64,000 nt of DNA from Clostridiales bacterium UBA4039 (GCA_002382805.1 DGAD01000006.1:91914-155913), one strand, 5' to 3'. Counted from the stretch's first letter, positions 48,791 to 59,316 are shown. The notes: generated by a model not told the origin, from the sequence alone. Numbers and translations are program-made.

Positions 48791-48818
48791 ATTATATGTC
48801 ACTATATTTTTACATCAA
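48791..48818 (-). promoter_or_regulatory. Promoter of the DUF2294-antiporter operon
   Basis: TTGATG (48813-48818) and a perfect TATAAT (48791-48796), minus strand, are separated by 16 bases. The transcript would carry a leader of about 200 bases. The A/T-rich stretch from 48819 to 49020 contains nothing else that I can recognise. Confidence 0.6.
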
Positions 48819-49020
48819 AGAATATTTTTTGTGTTTTTTATCTATTTTTTTGTGGCAACACTTTTAAACCCTCATCTATTTGCATAGTATTTATGTATAT
48901 TTCACTGAAAATTTAAGCATTTTTCCACCCTCTGCATATAGACATCTCAAAAGCACAGTCATTTTGTACTTTCTTTGTTCTTTTCTCAAAGTATACTTCA
49001 CATAAATCAGGTGAGGTTAT

Positions 49021-50007
49021 TTAATCAGCAGGAAAAACCACACCGAGTTCCTTACGAATGTTATCAACAATTTTTAAGCTTTCTACAGAAATCCTATTTA
49101 ACTGCGTCGGTTCTTTGGTTCCCCAAATCGCTTCCATAAAATATCTAAGTTCAAATTTCATATCTTTCTCAATTATTTTATCATACAGAATCTCTTCTTC
49201 TCCACTTTTCCAGCGAATCCATACTTTAGAAGTATTGGTAATCTTATCTATAAGAAGCGCCCCTTTCTCACCTTGAATCTCACACGGCAAGTACGAATTG
49301 GAAACTTTTGAATAGGTAATCATGCAGTACATATTCTCATATTGAGCCACAAGGTGTCCATAGGCATCAATGCTGTCTTTGAGCACTTTTCCATAACCAT
49401 TGACCTGGCGTGGTATCCCTAGCAGATCTAGCATGACTTCTATCGGATAAATACCGATATCCATAATTGCACCATTAGATAACTTCGGATTAAAGGCATT
49501 AAGAATCTGTCCTGCTTTAAATGCGTCATAGCGAGAAGAATACTGGCAAAATCTAAAATCCGCAAAATGTATTTGCCCGATTTTTTTCATTCCTTCTTTG
49601 ACTCGCTCCATCGCAGGATGAAAAATAGGTCGCATCGCTTCTAAAAAGATTACCTGATTATCTTTAGCTGCTGCAATCATCAATGCTACTTCTTTTGAAT
49701 TACTCGCTAACGGTTTCTCACATAAAACATGCTTTCCTTTATTCATAAGTGCAATACTTTGTGGCGCATGTAATGCATTGGGACTTGAGATATACACAGC
49801 ATCATATATCTCTAAGTTCAAGAATTCGTTAAAATCACAACTTACTTGTATGTCCTGTGAATCAAGACCTAACTTCGATGCATTTTCTGGATTCCTTGTA
49901 TATAATGCTGTCAGCTCAAAAAACTCATCTGTTTTTGCAGCTTGAAGAAAGTCTTTAGCTATAAAGTTGGTTCCAATTACGGCAAATCTTATCTTTTTCA
50001 TATGCAT
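49021..50007 (-). CDS. Gfo/Idh/MocA family oxidoreductase, second copy
   Basis: A 328-residue NAD(P)-dependent oxidoreductase with an N-terminal Rossmann fold (FAVIGTNFIAKDFLQAA), the EKP motif in HVLCEKPLASNSKEV, and GAIMDIGIYPIEVMLDL in the C-terminal domain. It is only distantly similar to the copy at 39531. It stands alone. GGAGGTAATAGTAA precedes the ATG at 50007. The region 50008-50198 contains no gene or motif that I can support. Confidence 0.9.
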   Translation of the reverse strand: MHMKKIRFAVIGTNFIAKDFLQAAKTDEFFELTALYTRNPENASKLGLDSQDIQVSCDFNEFLNLEIYDAVYISSPNALHAPQSIALMNKGKHVLCEKPLASNSKEVALMIAAAKDNQVIFLEAMRPIFHPAMERVKEGMKKIGQIHFADFRFCQYSSRYDAFKAGQILNAFNPKLSNGAIMDIGIYPIEVMLDLLGIPRQVNGYGKVLKDSIDAYGHLVAQYENMYCMITYSKVSNSYLPCEIQGEKGALLIDKITNTSKVWIRWKSGEEEILYDKIIEKDMKFELRYFMEAIWGTKEPTQLNRISVESLKIVDNIRKELGVVFPAD

Positions 50008-50198
50008 TTACTATTACCTCCGATTTTTTATATCCGTCTTTTATATTAGCACACTGAGCTATTGTAGTACTTCTCATGGTGGAATATCTCTACGATAGTC
50101 CCCCTCTTTGATATATTTCTTTTTAAAATATAATAACCTATACACAGGCAATTGACAACTCTTGATGACTACTTGATGCAATACTGTTACTATATACG

Positions 50199-50237
50199 CA
50201 AAAACCCCTGCCCATAGCATAAGCTATGAGCAGGAGT
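50199..50237 (-). terminator. Terminator of adhE
   Basis: A 15-pair hairpin (50204-50218 with 50223-50237, loop ATAA) with a following T run on the minus strand lies about 40 bases past the adhE stop codon. Confidence 0.9.
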
Positions 50238-50276
50238 CTTTACTTTTAATTTATGTTGTTAATATTTGCTATTCAT

Positions 50277-52880
50277 TTATTTTTCTGCTTTTTCAGTTCC
50301 TTCAAACACACGCGTATAGATTTCTTTTATCTCACTGATAAGTGGATATCTTGGGTTAGCACCTGTACACTGGTCATCAAAAGCATTTTCACTCATTTCA
50401 TCAAGCGTTGCATAGAACTTCTTCGCAGATATACCTGTCTCTTTGATTGTTTTTGGGATACCTACTTTTTCTTTTAACTCATCGATAGCCTTGATTAAAT
50501 TTTCAACTTTTTCTTCCTCTGTCGTTCCACCTAATTGTAGGTAATCAGCAATACGTGCATATCTCCATTTTGCATTTGGATATTTGTATTGAGGGAATGC
50601 AGCTTGTTTTCTTGGGTTGTCTACAGCATTAAAGCGAATTACTTCGTTAATTAACAGTCCGTTAGCAACGCCGTGTGCAATATGATGCATAGAACCCAAC
50701 TTATGTGCCATCGAGTGACAAACACCTAAGAATGCATTGGCAAATGCCATTCCTGCCATCGCTGAGGCATGAGCCATCTTTTCACGCGCTTTGATATTTG
50801 TTGTCCCTTCATTATATGCCTCAGGCAAATATTTAAAGATTAATCGAATTGCTTCAAGAGCTTGTCCATTCGTATACTCCGATGCTAATACCGATACATA
50901 TGCTTCCAGCGCATGTGTTAACGCATCAATACCTGATGCTGCTGTTAATCCTTTTGGCATATTCATCATTAATTCAGCATCAACGATGGCCATATTCGGA
51001 GTGAGTTCATAATCTGCTAACGGATATTTAACATCTGTTTTTTCATCTGTAATAACCGCAAATGGTGTTACTTCTGAACCCGTTCCTGCTGATGTAGGAA
51101 CTGCAACCATCATTGCTTTTTGCCCCATTGTTGGGAATCTAAAGACACGTTTACGTATATCCATAAAACGCATTGCTAAATCTTCAAATCGTACTTCTGG
51201 ATGTTCATACATAACCCACATAATTTTTGCCGCGTCCATTGGTGAACCTCCACCAAGTGCAATGATCACATCCGGCTCAAAGGCTTGCATTTCTTTAGCT
51301 CCTTTTCGTGCAGTTGCTAAAGTTGGGTCAGGTTGAACATCAAAGAATACTTTTGTATCAATTCCAACACTGTCTAATTTGTCCGTTACTTTTTCAGCAT
51401 ATCCTAAGTCATAGAGAACTTTATCTGTTACAATAAATGCTTTTTTCTTGCCTAAGTCCTTTAATTCATCCAAAGCGATGTCTAAACATCCTGATTTAAA
51501 GTATACACGATTTGGAACTCGATACCATAACATATTTTCTCGCCTTTCTGCTACACTTTTAACATTGATCAGATGTTTAACACCTACATTCTCAGAGATA
51601 GAGTTTCCTCCCCAAGTTCCACATCCTAATGTAAGTGACGGTGCCAGCTTGAAGTTATATAAGTCACCAATCGCACCTTGAGATGATGGCATATTAATAA
51701 TTGTTCGTCCGGTCTTCATCTTTGCTCCAAATTGTTCAATACGATCTCTTTGTGTGTTTTGATCTGTATAAAGTACAGATGTATGTCCCAATCCTCCTAA
51801 TTCAACCAAACGCGCTGCTTTTGTTAGTGCTGCATCAAAATTATCCGCTTTATATAATGCAAGTACTGGTGAAAGCTTTTCATGTGAGAATGGTTCTTCT
51901 AGTTCTACTGAAGACACTTCACCGATAAGCACTTTGGTCGCTTCATCTACTTTAATTCCAGCCATTTGAGCAATTTTTGCTGCCGGTTGACCTACGATGT
52001 TAGCATTTAATCGTCCATCAATCAAAATGACCTTACGTACAGCGTCTACTTCTTTTTTACTTAATATATAGGCTCCACGTTCAGCAAATTCCTTGCGAAC
52101 TTCATTATAAACTTCTTTTAACACGATCACCGATTGCTCAGACGCACATATAACACCATTATCAAAACTTTTTGATAGTAAGATTGAGCTTACTGCCATT
52201 TTAATGTGTGCTGTTTCATCAATAATCGCCGGTGTGTTTCCAGCTCCAACACCAATCGCTGGCTTTCCTGAAGAATATGCTGCTTTAACCATGCCTGGAC
52301 CACCTGTTGCTAAAGTCAAATCACAGGTTTGCATAACAGCTCCTGAAAGTTCAACACTTGGTTGATCTATCCAGCCAATAATTCCCTTAGGTGCTCCGGC
52401 TTCAACTGCTGCATCAAGAACAATTCTTGCGGCTTCAATAGTACATTGTTTTGCTCTTGGGTGTGGCGAAAAAATAATACCATTACGTGTCTTAAGCGCA
52501 ATTAACGCTTTAAATATAGCTGTCGATGTTGGATTTGTTGTCGGAACAATTGCTGCAATAATTCCAATTGGTTCTGCAACTTTTGTAATTCCAAATGCAT
52601 GATCTTCTTCGATAATTCCACATGTTTTTTCATCTTTGTATTGATTGTATATATACTCTGATGCAAAATGGTTTTTGATGACCTTATCTTCAACAATTCC
52701 CATGCCTGTTTCTTCTACAGCCATCTTTGCTAATTTTATTCTTGCATTATTTGCCGCCATTGCAGCTTGTCGAAAAATCTCATCTACTTTTTCTTGTGGG
52801 TATGATGAAAATTCTTTTTGTGCCTCTTTTATCTCTTGTATGCGTTGTAATAATGTTTCCATATCTTTAACTGTTGTCAT
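50277..52880 (-). CDS. adhE: Bifunctional acetaldehyde-CoA/alcohol dehydrogenase
   Basis: An 867-residue fusion enzyme reducing acetyl-CoA to acetaldehyde and then ethanol, re-oxidising NADH. The N-terminal half (about 1-440) is an aldehyde dehydrogenase with GGPGMVKAAY, GVGAGNTPAIID and the catalytic Cys in NGVICASEQSV (about residue 246). The C-terminal half is an iron-dependent alcohol dehydrogenase with LGGGSPMDAAK, GTGSEVTPFAVI and the metal ligands in AFLGVCHSMAHKLG and HHIAHGVAN. With PFOR it indicates mixed ethanol fermentation. Upstream are a Rex-like site and a strong promoter. Confidence 0.97.
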   Translation of the reverse strand: MTTVKDMETLLQRIQEIKEAQKEFSSYPQEKVDEIFRQAAMAANNARIKLAKMAVEETGMGIVEDKVIKNHFASEYIYNQYKDEKTCGIIEEDHAFGITKVAEPIGIIAAIVPTTNPTSTAIFKALIALKTRNGIIFSPHPRAKQCTIEAARIVLDAAVEAGAPKGIIGWIDQPSVELSGAVMQTCDLTLATGGPGMVKAAYSSGKPAIGVGAGNTPAIIDETAHIKMAVSSILLSKSFDNGVICASEQSVIVLKEVYNEVRKEFAERGAYILSKKEVDAVRKVILIDGRLNANIVGQPAAKIAQMAGIKVDEATKVLIGEVSSVELEEPFSHEKLSPVLALYKADNFDAALTKAARLVELGGLGHTSVLYTDQNTQRDRIEQFGAKMKTGRTIINMPSSQGAIGDLYNFKLAPSLTLGCGTWGGNSISENVGVKHLINVKSVAERRENMLWYRVPNRVYFKSGCLDIALDELKDLGKKKAFIVTDKVLYDLGYAEKVTDKLDSVGIDTKVFFDVQPDPTLATARKGAKEMQAFEPDVIIALGGGSPMDAAKIMWVMYEHPEVRFEDLAMRFMDIRKRVFRFPTMGQKAMMVAVPTSAGTGSEVTPFAVITDEKTDVKYPLADYELTPNMAIVDAELMMNMPKGLTAASGIDALTHALEAYVSVLASEYTNGQALEAIRLIFKYLPEAYNEGTTNIKAREKMAHASAMAGMAFANAFLGVCHSMAHKLGSMHHIAHGVANGLLINEVIRFNAVDNPRKQAAFPQYKYPNAKWRYARIADYLQLGGTTEEEKVENLIKAIDELKEKVGIPKTIKETGISAKKFYATLDEMSENAFDDQCTGANPRYPLISEIKEIYTRVFEGTEKAEK

Positions 52881-52895
52881 TGTTGCACCTCTTTC

Positions 52896-52913
52896 TCGTT
52901 AATAAATTAACAT
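52896..52913. promoter_or_regulatory. Rex-type redox operator before adhE
   Basis: TCGTTAA-TAAA-TTAACAT matches the Rex consensus TTGTTAA-N4-TTAACAA at 12 of 14 positions. Rex represses fermentation genes such as adhE when the NADH/NAD ratio is low. It lies 16 bases before the adhE start codon, downstream of the promoter, so a roadblock mode is likely. The Rex gene itself is not in the window. Confidence 0.6.
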
Positions 52914-53018
52914 ATTGAATTATAGTTTTAAATTAGAAAAACCTCTTATCAAGCTATTTCACTAATTTTATAGCATGTTTTTTGGTACTTTTTCCTGTTA
53001 TTCAATGAATATAGGGAT

Positions 53019-53047
53019 ATAATACCACACCCTTTTCTGAATTGCAA
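53019..53047 (-). promoter_or_regulatory. adhE: Promoter of adhE
   Basis: TTGCAA (53042-53047) and TATTAT (53019-53024), minus strand, with a 17-base spacer. The leader would be about 130 bases. A second TATAAT at 52919-52924 (minus strand), right beside the Rex-like site, has no good -35 partner. Confidence 0.6.
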
Positions 53048-53174
53048 TACTTTTCTCGTTATTTTTTTATCATACTTATTATGTATAACAAGCCTTATTG
53101 TTTTATGCTATAATATAGTAAATACTAACAAATGATTGGAAGATCATTTCACCCTTCGAAAAGGAGTAGCGTTT

Positions 53175-54152
53175 ATGGATAAAAGTAAAACAAATCTTCA
53201 TGCGAACATTGAACATTTACTTTATAATTCAGTCAGATCAAATACAAACGAATCCTTTTACGTCAAAGACCTTCAATCACGCTTTATAGCGCTAAGTCAA
53301 TATCACGCCAATTATTTTGGCTTAGATTCTATTGAAGATGTTCTTGGTAAAACAGATTTTGATTTTTTTACCAAAGAACATGCTCAAGAAGCTTTTGATG
53401 ATGAGCAGGAAATTATACGAACCCAAAAACCCATTTTGGCTAAAATTGAAAAGGAGACCTGGAAGGATAATTACATTTCCTATGTGATTACTTCAAAGTA
53501 TCCCCTACTTGATGACAACGGTCAAGTCATCGGCACATGGGGCCATTCTATTAATGTGGCCACAACAGCATCAACTTCTCCTACACTTAAACAAAAAGCT
53601 CTGCATTTTGGCGACTTTAAAGAACACATCCCAGGCACTTCTAAAATCGATCCGCTTACAAAATTGAACAATATAACATCTTTTTATGAGTTTATGAACT
53701 TATTTTACCAATCAGCAATGAACACAATTAATATGCCTGATGTTGTCCATTGCATTATGATTATTGACATTAGCAATTATGCTCTTATAAATGCCAAGCA
53801 TGGGCAAGCCTCCGCTGATTGTTCTGTTCAATCCGTTGCCAAATATTTAAAGACACTTCAAAGCTCTACTCTTAATGCTTTTCGATACAGCGGTGATCGC
53901 TTTGCCGTTCTATTTGAAGATACATCTTACGATAATGGTGTCGCTATGACAAAGTCTCTTATTGATGCCCTTAGTGAGCTTACAATCGATCCACAGCACC
54001 AAACCAAGATAGAAGTTAACGTAGGGTTAAGTCAGTTCATCGAAAGTCTTCCACTTGGGAATATATATGATATCGTTAACTTAACGGACAAGCGGCTATA
54101 TGCTGCTCAGAAGTTACTTAAAACCAGTTTGGTTTATGATGATTGCTACTAG
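53175..54152 (+). CDS. PAS domain protein with degenerate GGDEF domain
   Basis: A 325-residue soluble protein. A PAS domain spans about residues 20-130 (SFYVKDLQSRFIALSQYH..., GKTDFDFF) and a GGDEF-like domain about 165-320 (DPLTKLNN, MIIDISNYALINAKHGQ). The active-site motif reads YSGDRFAVLFED, SGDRF in place of GGDEF, so diguanylate cyclase activity is doubtful; it may bind c-di-GMP or GTP instead. I set the start at 53175, with AAGGAG eight bases upstream. It is convergent with prfA and shares a terminator with it. Confidence 0.88.
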   Translation: MDKSKTNLHANIEHLLYNSVRSNTNESFYVKDLQSRFIALSQYHANYFGLDSIEDVLGKTDFDFFTKEHAQEAFDDEQEIIRTQKPILAKIEKETWKDNYISYVITSKYPLLDDNGQVIGTWGHSINVATTASTSPTLKQKALHFGDFKEHIPGTSKIDPLTKLNNITSFYEFMNLFYQSAMNTINMPDVVHCIMIIDISNYALINAKHGQASADCSVQSVAKYLKTLQSSTLNAFRYSGDRFAVLFEDTSYDNGVAMTKSLIDALSELTIDPQHQTKIEVNVGLSQFIESLPLGNIYDIVNLTDKRLYAAQKLLKTSLVYDDCY

Positions 54153-54163
54153 ATCTTTTCAAT

Positions 54164-54220
54164 AAAAAATAAGCTGTACACCAACTCGGATACTTCGAAT
54201 GAGTGTACAGCTTATTTTTT
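54164..54220. terminator. Bidirectional terminator between PAS-GGDEF-like gene and prfA
   Basis: AAAAAATAAGCTGTACAC pairs with GTGTACAGCTTATTTTTT around a 20-base loop, with T runs on both strands. It serves both convergent genes and overlaps the prfA stop. Confidence 0.9.
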
Positions 54221-55289
54221 AATTATTTTCCATTGATTTCATTTTCTCAGCTTGATCTGCTGTATTTAAACTATCGATAATGTCGTATATGTCTCCATCT
54301 AAAATCGTATCTAGTTTATGTAGCGTTAGTTTGATACGATGATCTGTCACACGTCCTTGAGGGAAATTATATGTACGTATTTTTTCGCTACGATCTCCTG
54401 TTCCCACCTGACTTCGACGATCTTCTGCCAATTCGCTTTGCTGTTTTTCAAGTTCCATATCGTATAATCGAGAACGAAGTACTTTCATCGCTTGATCGCG
54501 GTTTTTAAGCTGTGATTTTCCATCTTGGCAAGAGACAACAAGTCCTGTCGGTAAGTGGGTGATTCGAACCGCTGAATCGGTTGTATTTACACTTTGTCCT
54601 CCATTACCTGAAGACCTAAACACATCAATTCGCAAATCATTTTGATCGATATCAACTTCTACATCTTCAACTTCAGGTAACACCGCAACTGTTACTGTTG
54701 ATGTATGAATTCGTCCACCTGATTCAGTCACCGGCACACGTTGCACACGATGTACACCACTTTCAAATTTTAATTTCGAATATGCACCCTGCCCTTGAAT
54801 TGAAAAGACAACCTCTTTAAATCCACCTACGCCACTTTCATTGAGGTTCATAAGGTCCACTTTCCATCGACTTCGTTCAGCAAAACGTGTGTACATCCGA
54901 TATAACTCAGCAGCAAACAAAGCCGCTTCATCTCCACCTGCTCCAGCACGAATTTCAACAATAACATTTTTGTCATCATTAGGATCTTTTGGTAACAATA
55001 GCTTTTTAAGTTCTGCTTCATTGTTTTTTAATTCTTCCCTTGCAGCAGATAATTCTTCTTTGGCTAACTCAACAATTTCTGGGTCTGACTCTTTTAACAT
55101 TTCAAGTGATTCTTGAATGGTCTCCTCATTTGCCTTATACGCTTTGTATTTTTCAACCACAGGCGTCAAATCCGAGTGTTCCTTCATATATTGTTGCCAT
55201 TGCTTTTGATCTGCAATAACATCTGCATCATTAATTTGCGCAGATAAAAATTCGTATCTGTCAATAATTCCATCTAATTGATCTAACAT
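54219..55289 (-). CDS. prfA: Peptide chain release factor 1
   Basis: A 356-residue release factor that reads UAG and UAA on the ribosome. The peptidyl-hydrolysis motif GGQ is in [18 protein letters not shown] (about residue 230), and [14 protein letters not shown] contains the RF1-type region. The codon-reading domain is near residues 170-200. It follows prmC, which methylates the GGQ Gln, in the usual Firmicutes order. Confidence 0.97.
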   Translation of the reverse strand: MLDQLDGIIDRYEFLSAQINDADVIADQKQWQQYMKEHSDLTPVVEKYKAYKANEETIQESLEMLKESDPEIVELAKEELSAAREELKNNEAELKKLLLPKDPNDDKNVIVEIRAGAGGDEAALFAAELYRMYTRFAERSRWKVDLMNLNESGVGGFKEVVFSIQGQGAYSKLKFESGVHRVQRVPVTESGGRIHTSTVTVAVLPEVEDVEVDIDQNDLRIDVFRSSGNGGQSVNTTDSAVRITHLPTGLVVSCQDGKSQLKNRDQAMKVLRSRLYDMELEKQQSELAEDRRSQVGTGDRSEKIRTYNFPQGRVTDHRIKLTLHKLDTILDGDIYDIIDSLNTADQAEKMKSMENN

Positions 55290-55306
55290 TTTTTCACCTC
55301 TTAAAT

Positions 55307-56191
55307 TTATTTCTTAGTACCTGAAATTATTCTCTCAAGACCAGCCATATCATTAATTTCTTGTATATTCTGAAATCCGTTTGCTTCCATGATTGCCTTT
55401 ATTTCTTGCATCTGTCCATGTCCAATTTCAAAAAGCAACATTCCGCCATTGCTTATACGTACAACACTATCTTCTATGATTCGACGGTAAAAGCGAAGTC
55501 CATCACGCCCACCATCAAGTGCAACCATTGGCTCATATTCTCTTACTTCCGTCATAAGCTCTTGCAGTTGACCATGAGGAATATATGGAGGATTTGACAC
55601 AATAATATCAAAAGACTTTGACGCATCAATACGCCTATAGAGATCGCTTTGTATCCAAGAAATTATTGATTCACCCAGAATACTTTGCTCATTTCTTTTA
55701 CTCACGTTAAGTGCGTCCTCTTGAATATCCACACCGACCCATTCAAAATCAATTTTTGGATACTTTTTATGTAATGCTGCTGCAATACTTATTATGATAC
55801 ATCCACTTCCCGTACACATATCAAGTACTCTTATTTTTTTTTGCCCTTGATGAATGGCATGTGAAATATTACTAATACATAATTCTACCAGCATTTCTGT
55901 TTCTGGTCGAGGAATAAGCACAGCTGAATCCACGTAAAATTTATGTTCCATAAAATGTTGTTCATGGGTAATATACTGTAACGGAATCCCTTTTATCCGT
56001 TCATGAATATAAGATAAATATGTCTGTATAGCTACCTCATCTATGGATTCATTGTATTTAAAAACCAACGTTGTGAAATCAACTTTAAGAACATATTCAA
56101 GGAGCAATCGTGCTTCTATCTTTTCTATTCCCGCATTATCCAATTGTTCCTGTCCATATTTAAGTAATTGGTGTACTTGATATATCTTCAA
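55307..56191 (-). CDS. prmC: Release factor glutamine methyltransferase
   Basis: A 294-residue enzyme that methylates the Gln of the GGQ motif of release factors with S-adenosylmethionine. It has an N-terminal helical domain, [17 protein letters not shown] (SAM site, about residue 118) and the catalytic [14 protein letters not shown] (NPPY, about residue 185). It lies 17 bases upstream of prfA and overlaps the end of the DUF1385 gene by 32 bases. Confidence 0.95.
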   Translation of the reverse strand: MKIYQVHQLLKYGQEQLDNAGIEKIEARLLLEYVLKVDFTTLVFKYNESIDEVAIQTYLSYIHERIKGIPLQYITHEQHFMEHKFYVDSAVLIPRPETEMLVELCISNISHAIHQGQKKIRVLDMCTGSGCIIISIAAALHKKYPKIDFEWVGVDIQEDALNVSKRNEQSILGESIISWIQSDLYRRIDASKSFDIIVSNPPYIPHGQLQELMTEVREYEPMVALDGGRDGLRFYRRIIEDSVVRISNGGMLLFEIGHGQMQEIKAIMEANGFQNIQEINDMAGLERIISGTKK

Positions 56192-57152
56192 TGCTTGTAT
56201 CCTTTATCTTTTTTTCAGTCGTATCTACTTTCACTTCATCCGTATTTTTTAATACACTTTTTAATGCTATAAGTGCAACTTCCAATTGGCTGTCATCCGG
56301 TTCTGCCGTTGTTAGCTTTTGTAGTAAAAGTCCAGGTTTAGTAAAAACATCAAGTATTTTTGATTGGCTTTTTCCTAAAAACTTTAATACTTCATATGAT
56401 ATTCCAGCAATGACAGGTAACATAACCAAACGCACTACGAGTCGATGGGCTAATGTCTGTGCATTGATAACCGTCAACACAAAAACACTAATAACTACGA
56501 TGTAAAGTAAAAAACTCGTTCCGCATCGCTTATGTAAACGCGTCTGCTTCTTCGCATTTTCTACTGTTAATTCTAAACCGCATTCATAACAATGAATCGA
56601 TTTATGTTCGGCACCATGATATTGAAACACTCTCTGAATATCCTTCATTTTTGATATCAACACAATATATGTTATCAAGACCGCAACACGAATAATACCA
56701 TCTGCAAAATTCACCCATTGATCCGAAGGAAGTATCGGTTTCATTAAATGGGATAATCCCAACGGCAATAATACAAATAGGCCGATGGACATCACAAGGG
56801 CAAGGACAACGGAAATCATGATAAATACATCATTCGCCTTGTCCTTAAAAACCTTATTAATCCATTGATCAAATTTCGACTCTTTTTCCTGTTCATCTTC
56901 AACCTCAAAAAATTCGGCTGAAAAAGTTAATATCTTCATTCCCATGACAAGGGATTCAACAAATGCAACAATCCCTCGAACAAAAGGAAGTCCCAATATC
57001 TTGTTTCGTTTTGTAAAGCTTTTATGATGCATCTCTTCTACGATGATCTCTTTATCCGGCTTGCGAACAGCTACAGCATAGAGGTCGTCATTTCGCATCA
57101 TAACGCCTTCAATGACTGCTTGTCCACCTACACTTGGCTTCTTATCCTTCAT
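56160..57152 (-). CDS. DUF1385 membrane protein
   Basis: A 330-residue membrane protein with VGGQAVIEGVMMRNDDLYAVAVR at its start, about four to five membrane segments, and YHGAEHKSIHCYECGLELT plus RCGTSFLLYIV in the middle. This is the DUF1385 family that regularly lies between rpmE and prmC in Clostridia; its function is not known. The conserved HGAEHK may bind a metal. The C-terminal tail is polar. Confidence 0.92.
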   Translation of the reverse strand: MKDKKPSVGGQAVIEGVMMRNDDLYAVAVRKPDKEIIVEEMHHKSFTKRNKILGLPFVRGIVAFVESLVMGMKILTFSAEFFEVEDEQEKESKFDQWINKVFKDKANDVFIMISVVLALVMSIGLFVLLPLGLSHLMKPILPSDQWVNFADGIIRVAVLITYIVLISKMKDIQRVFQYHGAEHKSIHCYECGLELTVENAKKQTRLHKRCGTSFLLYIVVISVFVLTVINAQTLAHRLVVRLVMLPVIAGISYEVLKFLGKSQSKILDVFTKPGLLLQKLTTAEPDDSQLEVALIALKSVLKNTDEVKVDTTEKKIKDTSIEDISSTPIT

Positions 57153-57263
57153 ATTTTCACTTCCATTTCTATATGATAAACATTTGAATACTTCTTCTAT
57201 TATATACCGAACTCTAAAAAAAATAAAGCTATGCTTATACAGTTAAATTCTTTATATTAAAAC

Positions 57264-57288
57264 AAAAAGTTGAGGTTGCCCTCAACTT
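57264..57288 (-). terminator. Terminator of rpmE
   Basis: AAGTTGAGG (57267-57275) pairs with CCTCAACTT (57280-57288); the minus strand then runs into T. It lies just past the rpmE stop. Confidence 0.75.
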
Positions 57289-57292
57289 AATA

Positions 57293-57505
57293 TTATTCAT
57301 TGTCATTTTTAATACCATATTTACGATTAAATCGATCAATACGTCCACGCGCTTGAACAGATTTTTGTTGTCCAGTGTAGAACGGATGACATTTTGAACA
57401 GATTTCTGTATGAATTGCTTCTTTTGTTGAACCTGTAACAAATTCATTTCCACAGTTGCATTTTACAGTTGCTTGATGATATTCTGGATGAATTCCTTCT
57501 CTCAT
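57293..57505 (-). CDS. rpmE: Ribosomal protein L31
   Basis: A 70-residue L31 protein of the zinc-binding (C+) type, with CNCGNEF and [13 protein letters not shown] providing the four-cysteine site; the C-terminal [12 protein letters not shown] is canonical. The ATG at 57505 follows GAGGTGAAAAGA, and an upstream ATG in the same frame (57523) lacks a matching family N-terminus. It has its own promoter between rho and rpmE. Confidence 0.96.
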   Translation of the reverse strand: MREGIHPEYHQATVKCNCGNEFVTGSTKEAIHTEICSKCHPFYTGQQKSVQARGRIDRFNRKYGIKNDNE

Positions 57506-57587
57506 TCTTTTCACCTCTTTCATACATTACTTCTAAACTATTAGACTCTCGTCTGATGAATTCTTGTCCATCTAGACAGCCTACACA

Positions 57588-57616
57588 TTATATCATACTG
57601 ACTCCATCATTGCAAT
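57588..57616 (-). promoter_or_regulatory. rpmE: Promoter and leader of rpmE
   Basis: TTGCAA (57611-57616) and TATAAT (57588-57593), 17 bases apart on the minus strand. The leader of about 75 bases contains short inverted segments (around 57540-57575) that could be an L31-type autoregulatory leader, but I do not recognise a named motif with certainty. Confidence 0.55.
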
Positions 57617-57622
57617 ATATAT

Positions 57623-59098
57623 CTAATAATTATTCAATATATTTTTCGATAATTTATGTGCATATTCTTCATTACTATTTGTATCAACAAAAACTTTTAG
57701 CATACTATCAATAACATCTTCTGCTCGCATATTTGAAGAAACTTTTCGAAGCTTATTAACAGCTTCTAACTCCATCTCACTATACAATAGGTCTTCACGT
57801 CGTGTTCCAGACTTACTCACATCAATCGCTGGGAAAATACGTTTTTCTTGAAGTTTTCGATCAAGAACCAGTTCCATGTTTCCTGTTCCTTTAAACTCTT
57901 CAAAAACAACATCATCCATTTTACTTCCGGTTTCTACAAGTGCCGTTGCTAAAATAGTAAGAGAACCGCCTTCTTCGATATTTCTAGCTGCACCAAAAAA
58001 TTTCTTCGGCATATGAAGTGCTGCAGGATCCAAACCACCAGAGAGCGTTCTTCCACTTGGTGGAATAATTAAGTTATACGCTCGTGCCAATCGCGTGATG
58101 CTATCTAGCAATATCACAAGGTCTTTTTTTTGTTCGACCATTCGCTTTGCTCGTGCAAGCACCATCTCAGATACTCGTTTATGATGCTCTGGAAGCTCAT
58201 CGAATGTTGAATGAATAACTTCGACATTTTCCCCCAAAATAGAGCGTCGTATATCGGTGACTTCTTCCGGTCGCTCATCAATAAGTAATACAATCAATCC
58301 TACATCCGGATGATTTTTTGTAATCGCATTGGCAACTTTTTTAATGAGCGTTGTCTTACCAGCTTTTGGAGGTGAGACAATCATCCCACGCTGTCCTTTT
58401 CCGATAGGAGCAATAAAATCCATTAGGCGCAGTGCATAATCATCGGAACGTGTATTTAAATTCAACCGTTCATTTGGGAAAATAGGCGTTAATTCTTCGA
58501 ACTTAGGGCGTACAGCTGCTTTTCCAGGATCATCTCCATTAACTGACTTAACAAATAATAGCGCTCTGAATTTTTCCTTTTCTTTAGGTATACGAATATT
58601 ACCTTCAATAATATCTCCAGTTCTTAAACTAAAACGTCGTATTTGAGACGGAGATACATACACATCGTCTTCACCAGGCATATAGTTCTCGCTTCGAATA
58701 AATCCAAAACCATCTGGAAGTACTTCTAATATTCCTTGGGCAACTTCACCACTATCTAAGGCATTACTTGACTTTGACTTTGCCGGCGTCTTATGAACGG
58801 ATTTTTGTGGAGCAACTTCTTGTGCAGGCTCCTGTACGGTCTCTTCACTTATTTCTTCTCTTTTTTCTTTGCTCTTTTTCTCTTCGTTTGCTTGTGAAAT
58901 CTCTGAATAATTTAATTCACGCGTTTCATATTCTCTTGTTGACTTACGTTTAGCCTTCTTTTCTTCATTTTTCAGTTCAATTTCAGCTAATAATTGAACC
59001 AATTCAACCTTTTTAAAGTTTTTTACATCAAGTATACCTAATTCCGTGGCTATTTCACGCAACTGTGCAACCTTCATCTTCGAATAGTTCGTTTTCAA
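57623..59098 (-). CDS. rho: Transcription termination factor Rho
   Basis: A 491-residue hexameric RNA helicase for Rho-dependent termination. After a SAP-like N-terminal domain comes a Lys/Glu/Gln-rich linker of about 70 residues, then the cold-shock RNA-binding fold ([20 protein letters not shown]), Walker [23 protein letters not shown] and Walker [17 protein letters not shown]. Clostridial Rho often has such inserts. I chose the TTG at 59098: TAGGAGG is six bases upstream, while the ATG at 59122 lacks a site. Confidence 0.95.
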   Translation of the reverse strand: MKTNYSKMKVAQLREIATELGILDVKNFKKVELVQLLAEIELKNEEKKAKRKSTREYETRELNYSEISQANEEKKSKEKREEISEETVQEPAQEVAPQKSVHKTPAKSKSSNALDSGEVAQGILEVLPDGFGFIRSENYMPGEDDVYVSPSQIRRFSLRTGDIIEGNIRIPKEKEKFRALLFVKSVNGDDPGKAAVRPKFEELTPIFPNERLNLNTRSDDYALRLMDFIAPIGKGQRGMIVSPPKAGKTTLIKKVANAITKNHPDVGLIVLLIDERPEEVTDIRRSILGENVEVIHSTFDELPEHHKRVSEMVLARAKRMVEQKKDLVILLDSITRLARAYNLIIPPSGRTLSGGLDPAALHMPKKFFGAARNIEEGGSLTILATALVETGSKMDDVVFEEFKGTGNMELVLDRKLQEKRIFPAIDVSKSGTRREDLLYSEMELEAVNKLRKVSSNMRAEDVIDSMLKVFVDTNSNEEYAHKLSKNILNNY

Positions 59099-59316
59099 TT
59101 TTATCCTCCTATTTAGTTCCATACTTCATTTCACAAATATAACGCATGAAAAATCGCAATTCAATTTTAATCACAGGGATATATTATCTTTGAATATTAC
59201 TTTAGATAACTTGGGATAGTACTACCTAAGATATGAAACCATTATTGTTAATTTCTATACATTAAGTTTATTATACCACAAAATACAGATTACACAATAT
59301 GTTTATGATGCGAGCC

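Noticed and set aside
48819..49020. Gene in the AT-rich gap between DUF2294 leader and the oxidoreductase
   Set aside because: No frame with a ribosome binding site and no conserved motif; only the leader promoter is supported.
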